From Spirochaetales bacterium (lineage in GTDB: Bacteria; Spirochaetota; Spirochaetia; DSM-27196; SLST01): 9,023 bases of DNA. Of the stretch, positions 6,398-9,023 are shown one piece after another; the first letter of the stretch is position 1; the number at the start of each line of letters is the position of its first letter. Both the position numbers and the translations under genes were made by a program. Where the stretch lies: contig SLST01000192.1 of the NCBI GenBank assembly GCA_007130265.1, positions 1 to 9,023 on the forward strand, in the 5' to 3' direction. The notes under the pieces are model-generated. The model made no database searches. It was not told the origin of the DNA and worked only from the letters and a program-made list of their open reading frames with translations.

Positions 6398-7042
6398 TTA
6401 CCTGCCAAGGTAGACGGGATCGACGCTCTCCTGCAAGAACTGCGAGAACCGCTTCCTGTGCCCCGCCATTCGGATCGAATTGAGAGACTTGTCCTTGGCG
6501 GTGAACTTGATCTCGCCGGAGAGGTCGAGATAGGCGCGCGCAGTGTCGACGGACACGACGTAGGGCGGCTGACCGCTGCTGACAAGCAGATAGTTGAGCA
6601 GGATGTTACCAGTCCGGTGATTGCCCTCGAGGAAGAGCTGCGGATGGCTCAGCACCTGTGTGTAGAATCCAGTCGCCAGGCGGAAAGGATCTTCGGACTC
6701 CTTGCGCGCGAGCACCCACTCCTTGATGGGTCTGATCTTTTTGAGGAAGCTCTTACGGGTCTCGTTCAGATGCTCGTAGTACTGCGTCCTGGTCTTCCTG
6801 TCCGAACCGCAGAGTACGAGATGATTCATCTCCAGCAGCGCGTTCAGGCCGGCGGGCGTGAACAGGTCCATTCCTTTCACTAGGAGCGAGTTGAGAAACT
6901 CATACCCCTCGATTATCTGATCGACCATGCTCTCGGTAAAGGCTTCGCGCCGCATCGCGAGCGTGTCGTTGATCTCGGCGAACCGCCGGCTGAACTCGCG
7001 CAGCGAAGCCTCTATCTCGCGAGTGCTGAAGGTCGCTCCCAT
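6398..7042 (-). CDS. Fic/Doc-fold protein with non-canonical active-site motif, in the pst operon
   Basis: A 214-residue protein from the ATG at 7042. The frame is open further upstream to 7156, but that start would overlap pstB by 77 bases and add an Arg/Ser/Pro-rich segment unlike the rest, so I prefer 7042, with only a weak GGGA site upstream. The Fic core is recognised from SHPQLFLEGNHRTGN (132-146) followed by a helix and SSGQPPYVV (155-163), matching HPFxxGNGRxxR plus the usual 'LL..GYPP' segment. Canonical Fic enzymes transfer AMP or related groups from nucleotides to target hydroxyls. Here His-Pro is two residues too far from the Phe, so in strict register Gln135 occupies the catalytic His position; the second Gly of GNGR is His142, and the final Arg is Asn146. 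An upstream IIEGYEFLN (43-51) resembles an inhibitory-helix motif. Target and activity are unknown. It sits between pstB and the transporter-PhoU fusion, 3 bases from the latter. Confidence 0.72.
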   Translation of the reverse strand: MGATFSTREIEASLREFSRRFAEINDTLAMRREAFTESMVDQIIEGYEFLNSLLVKGMDLFTPAGLNALLEMNHLVLCGSDRKTRTQYYEHLNETRKSFLKKIRPIKEWVLARKESEDPFRLATGFYTQVLSHPQLFLEGNHRTGNILLNYLLVSSGQPPYVVSVDTARAYLDLSGEIKFTAKDKSLNSIRMAGHRKRFSQFLQESVDPVYLGR

Positions 7043-7061
7043 GCTGCGGTTTCCCGGCGGT

Positions 7062-7079
7062 CCGCTGCTCGCGCAGCGG
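7062..7079 (-). repeat. GC-rich hairpin directly after the pstB stop codon
   Basis: On the minus strand the bases right after the pstB TGA read CCGCTG-CGCGAG-CAGCGG: a perfect 6-bp GC-rich stem with a 6-base loop. No T-run follows, so it is not a usual intrinsic terminator. It lies in the 37-base gap before fic and could mark an RNA processing or stabilising point that sets pstB apart from the downstream pair. It may also be chance in GC-rich DNA. Confidence 0.3.
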
Positions 7080-7862
7080 TCAGCTGAAGGCACCGGCGAG
7101 GTACTCCTGGGTCCGTTCCTCGCGCGGCGAATCGAAGATCTCGCTCGTGGGCGCAAGCTCGATGAGCTCCCCGACGAAGAAGAAAGCCGTGTAATCGCTG
7201 ACGCGCTGGGCCTGCTGCATGTTGTGCGTGACGATGATGATCGTGACCTTTTCCTTCAGGTCTCTGATCAGCGACTCTACGCGCGCGGTCGAATTCGGGT
7301 CGAGCGAGCTCGTCGGCTCGTCCATCAACAGGACTTCCGGTTCGACCGCGAGTGCGCGCGCGATGCAGAGGCGTTGTTGCTGACCGCCGGAGAGGCTTCC
7401 GCCTGGGCTCTTCAGTCGATCCTTGACCTCGTCCCAGAGCGCAGCATCGGTGAGCGCCTTCTCCACAGCGTCATCGAGCACCTGTCGCTTGCGAATCCCC
7501 ACAAGGCGCAGCCCCGCCGCAACGTTGTCGTAGATCGATTTCGTCGGAAAGGGCGTCGGCTTCTGGAAGACCATCCCGATCTTGCGCCGGACCACGACGG
7601 CGTCGACCCGCGGCGCGTAGATGTTCTCGCCGTCGAGCAGCGCCTGCCCGGTGATCTCGATGTCGCTGCTCAGTTCGTGCATGCGGTTCAGCGCGCGAAG
7701 AAAGGTCGACTTGCCGCAGCCGGACGGCCCGATCAGTGCAGTAATCTTGTTCGTGTAGACCGGCATGCTGACATTCTGGATGCCGAATGTCGCCGCGCCG
7801 TAGCGGACCGAGAGATCCTTCGTCTCCATCCGTACCATGCCGTTCGCCTTCGAATCGCTCAT
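7080..7862 (-). CDS. pstB: Phosphate ABC transporter ATP-binding protein PstB
   Basis: A complete 260-residue ABC ATPase, the usual PstB length. It hydrolyses ATP on the cytoplasmic side to drive phosphate import through PstC/PstA. Walker A is GPSGCGKST (45-53), the Q-loop is Gln100 in MVFQKPTPFP (a PstB-typical segment), the signature is LSGGQQQR (157-164), Walker B plus D-loop is VLLMDEPTSSLD (177-188), and the switch is His213 in VTHNMQQAQRVSD. The segment SIYDNVAAGLRL and the ending TQEYLAGAF (251-259) are also PstB-specific. The same frame is open upstream, but the ATG at 7862 is preferred: it overlaps the pstA stop as ATGA, gives the family's normal N-terminus, and has GGGAG 11 bases upstream. 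All catalytic residues are present. Confidence 0.97.
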   Translation of the reverse strand: MSDSKANGMVRMETKDLSVRYGAATFGIQNVSMPVYTNKITALIGPSGCGKSTFLRALNRMHELSSDIEITGQALLDGENIYAPRVDAVVVRRKIGMVFQKPTPFPTKSIYDNVAAGLRLVGIRKRQVLDDAVEKALTDAALWDEVKDRLKSPGGSLSGGQQQRLCIARALAVEPEVLLMDEPTSSLDPNSTARVESLIRDLKEKVTIIIVTHNMQQAQRVSDYTAFFFVGELIELAPTSEIFDSPREERTQEYLAGAFS

Positions 7863-8770
7863 TGCGTCGCATCTCCCTTTGGCTTTCTCCGTGCGACGCG
7901 CCGCATCGCACTCACCCCGAGCGCTCGCTCTTCCATCTTCTTGACTGCAACCCGCCCGGCGTAGAACGTGAGCATGACGAAGAGCAGCAGGATGATCGCC
8001 CCGCCCCATCCCATGGTATGCCACTGGCGGTAGGGACTGATTGCGAGGCTGTAGAGCCGCTGCGGGAGGCTGTCCATCGGTTGACTCAGATCCATGCTGA
8101 AGTAGTTGTTCCCGAACGACGTCAGGAGCAGCGGGGCTGCTTCGCCGGCGGCGCGAGCGAACGCGATCAGCACGCCTGTCACAACGCCCGCGCGCGCGGC
8201 GGGGAGCACGAGCGAAACCGTCACGCGCCAGCGCGGAAGCCCCAGGCTCAGACCCGCCTCGCGCAGGCTCCACGGCGTGACGCGCAGCACGCTCTCAGTG
8301 GTACGCGAGATGATGGGGATCATCACGAAGGCAAGCGCCACCGATCCTGCGATCGCAGAGAATCCTCCGGTATTCTTGACCACCAGCGCGTACGCGAGCA
8401 GACCCATCAGGACCGCGGGCATCCCGTTCAGAGTGCTGACCATCAGCCGTGACACCGGCGCGAAGGGATGCTCAGGATACTCCGACATCATGATTCCCGT
8501 CGCGATGCCGAAAGGAAGCGCCATCGCGAGAGCGACGAGGTCTATCACGATCGTCCCGATGATCGAGTGCCGCAACCCGGCCGGTCGGCCCTGCATCGCC
8601 CGCGCAGGACTTCCAAGTTCCTGCGTGAAGAAGTCCAGGTTCAGCGCAGTAATGCCGTTGACTACCACGTAAGCGATGATGATGAACAGCGGTACGACGA
8701 CGATCAGCGTCATCAGCACGACGCCGATCTGAACGACGGCATCGCGCGCGTAGCGGGCCCTGAGTGTCAT
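7859..8770 (-). CDS. pstA: Phosphate ABC transporter permease PstA
   Basis: A complete 303-residue inner-membrane permease. With PstC it forms the channel through which phosphate delivered by PstS enters. About six membrane helices are visible, the first at residues 12-38. The EAA loop that contacts PstB is EAGLSLGLPRWRVTVSLVLP (171-190), and ARAAGEAAPLLLTS (205-218) is the conserved PstA segment. The C-terminus after the last helix is a basic tail. The start at 8770 overlaps the pstC stop as ATGA and has a strong GGGAGG three bases upstream, so translation is coupled. The other end overlaps pstB the same way, as expected for subunits made in fixed ratio. PstA rather than PstC is indicated by the order and by the short periplasmic loop before the second helix. 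Confidence 0.96.
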   Translation of the reverse strand: MTLRARYARDAVVQIGVVLMTLIVVVPLFIIIAYVVVNGITALNLDFFTQELGSPARAMQGRPAGLRHSIIGTIVIDLVALAMALPFGIATGIMMSEYPEHPFAPVSRLMVSTLNGMPAVLMGLLAYALVVKNTGGFSAIAGSVALAFVMIPIISRTTESVLRVTPWSLREAGLSLGLPRWRVTVSLVLPAARAGVVTGVLIAFARAAGEAAPLLLTSFGNNYFSMDLSQPMDSLPQRLYSLAISPYRQWHTMGWGGAIILLLFVMLTFYAGRVAVKKMEERALGVSAMRRVARRKPKGDATQ

Positions 8771-9023
8771 ACGCCTCCCTTTGCGATGCTGAGCCTCCGC
8801 TGGATGAAGCTCGCGAGCAGGTTGATTGCGATGGTAACGAAGAAGAGGTAGAGTCCGACGGCCATGATGCTCGAGTAGTGAAGGGGTTCGACCGCCTCGC
8901 GGAACTCGTTGATGATGAGAGACGGCATCGTCGCCGCGGGTCCGAAGAGCGTAAACGGCATCCGGTTGCGATTGCCGATCAGCATCGCGACCGCCATCGT
9001 TTCGCCGAGCGCGCGCGCGAGCG
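8767..9023 (-). CDS. pstC: Phosphate ABC transporter permease PstC, C-terminal part only
   Basis: The last 84 codons of a membrane protein whose start lies beyond the right edge. The visible part opens with RALGETMAVAMLIGN, which corresponds to the strongly conserved 'RA(I/L)GETMAV' segment of PstC, and ends with a last membrane helix (YLFFVTIAINLLASFI) and a short basic tail. PstC is the partner permease of PstA in the phosphate importer. Its stop overlaps the pstA start as ATGA. An ATG at 8997 inside this frame is an internal methionine, since the conserved segment begins before it. pstS, if present, should lie to the right of the window. Confidence 0.93.
   Translation of the reverse strand, partial: LARALGETMAVAMLIGNRNRMPFTLFGPAATMPSLIINEFREAVEPLHYSSIMAVGLYLFFVTIAINLLASFIQRRLSIAKGGV

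Noticed and set aside
7043..7156. Longer N-terminus for the Fic protein starting at 7156
   Set aside because: It would overlap the well-supported end of pstB by 77 bases, and the added residues are an Arg/Ser/Pro-rich stretch that looks like out-of-frame pstB.
7863..8273. Longer N-terminus for PstB starting at 8273
   Set aside because: The added part is an out-of-frame reading of pstA. The ATG at 7862 gives the normal family length and an ATGA overlap.

Overview
The window is a GC-rich stretch of bacterial chromosome. Every gene I can support reads on the minus strand, so transcription runs from the high-coordinate end to the low end. Gene density is high, spacings are a few bases, and two ATGA overlaps occur. 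There are no tRNA or rRNA genes, mobile elements or CRISPR arrays. The phylum cannot be fixed from this sequence. The content (phosphate uptake, a cytosolic glycoside hydrolase, a D-amino acid transaminase, an aldo/keto reductase) suits a free-living heterotroph.

Region 1 (9023 down to 4727) is the distal part of a high-affinity phosphate (pst) operon: the C-terminal end of pstC (cut by the window edge), pstA, pstB, a small Fic-fold protein, and a membrane protein with a Na/Pi-cotransporter-like N-terminus and a PhoU-like C-terminus. pstC/pstA and pstA/pstB overlap as ATGA, and fic and the last gene are 3 bases apart. A free-standing phoU, the usual last gene of this operon, is absent here; its place is taken by the Fic protein and the fusion.

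Both of these accessory proteins look altered at the residues that define their families. The Fic motif has two extra residues between its His-Pro and the Phe, and lacks the second Arg. The transporter repeats both lack the QSSS-type signature thought to bind sodium and phosphate, while the GAN-type glycine motifs, the membrane segments and the PhoU domain are recognisable. A reasonable reading is that this pair is a sensory or regulatory module for PstABC rather than an AMPylase plus a second phosphate transporter. This is inference and is the most interesting part of the window.

Region 2 (4726 to 4648) is a 79-base intergenic stretch with a 20-bp palindrome centred on a TACAAT -10-like hexamer, a plausible operator/promoter for the next operon.

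Region 3 (4647 down to 1) is a three-gene unit: an aldo/keto reductase, a class IV PLP enzyme with clear D-amino acid transaminase residues, and a large family 2 glycoside hydrolase that runs off the left edge. Spacings of 6 and 9 bases suggest one transcript. The shared substrate or pathway is not evident from sequence.
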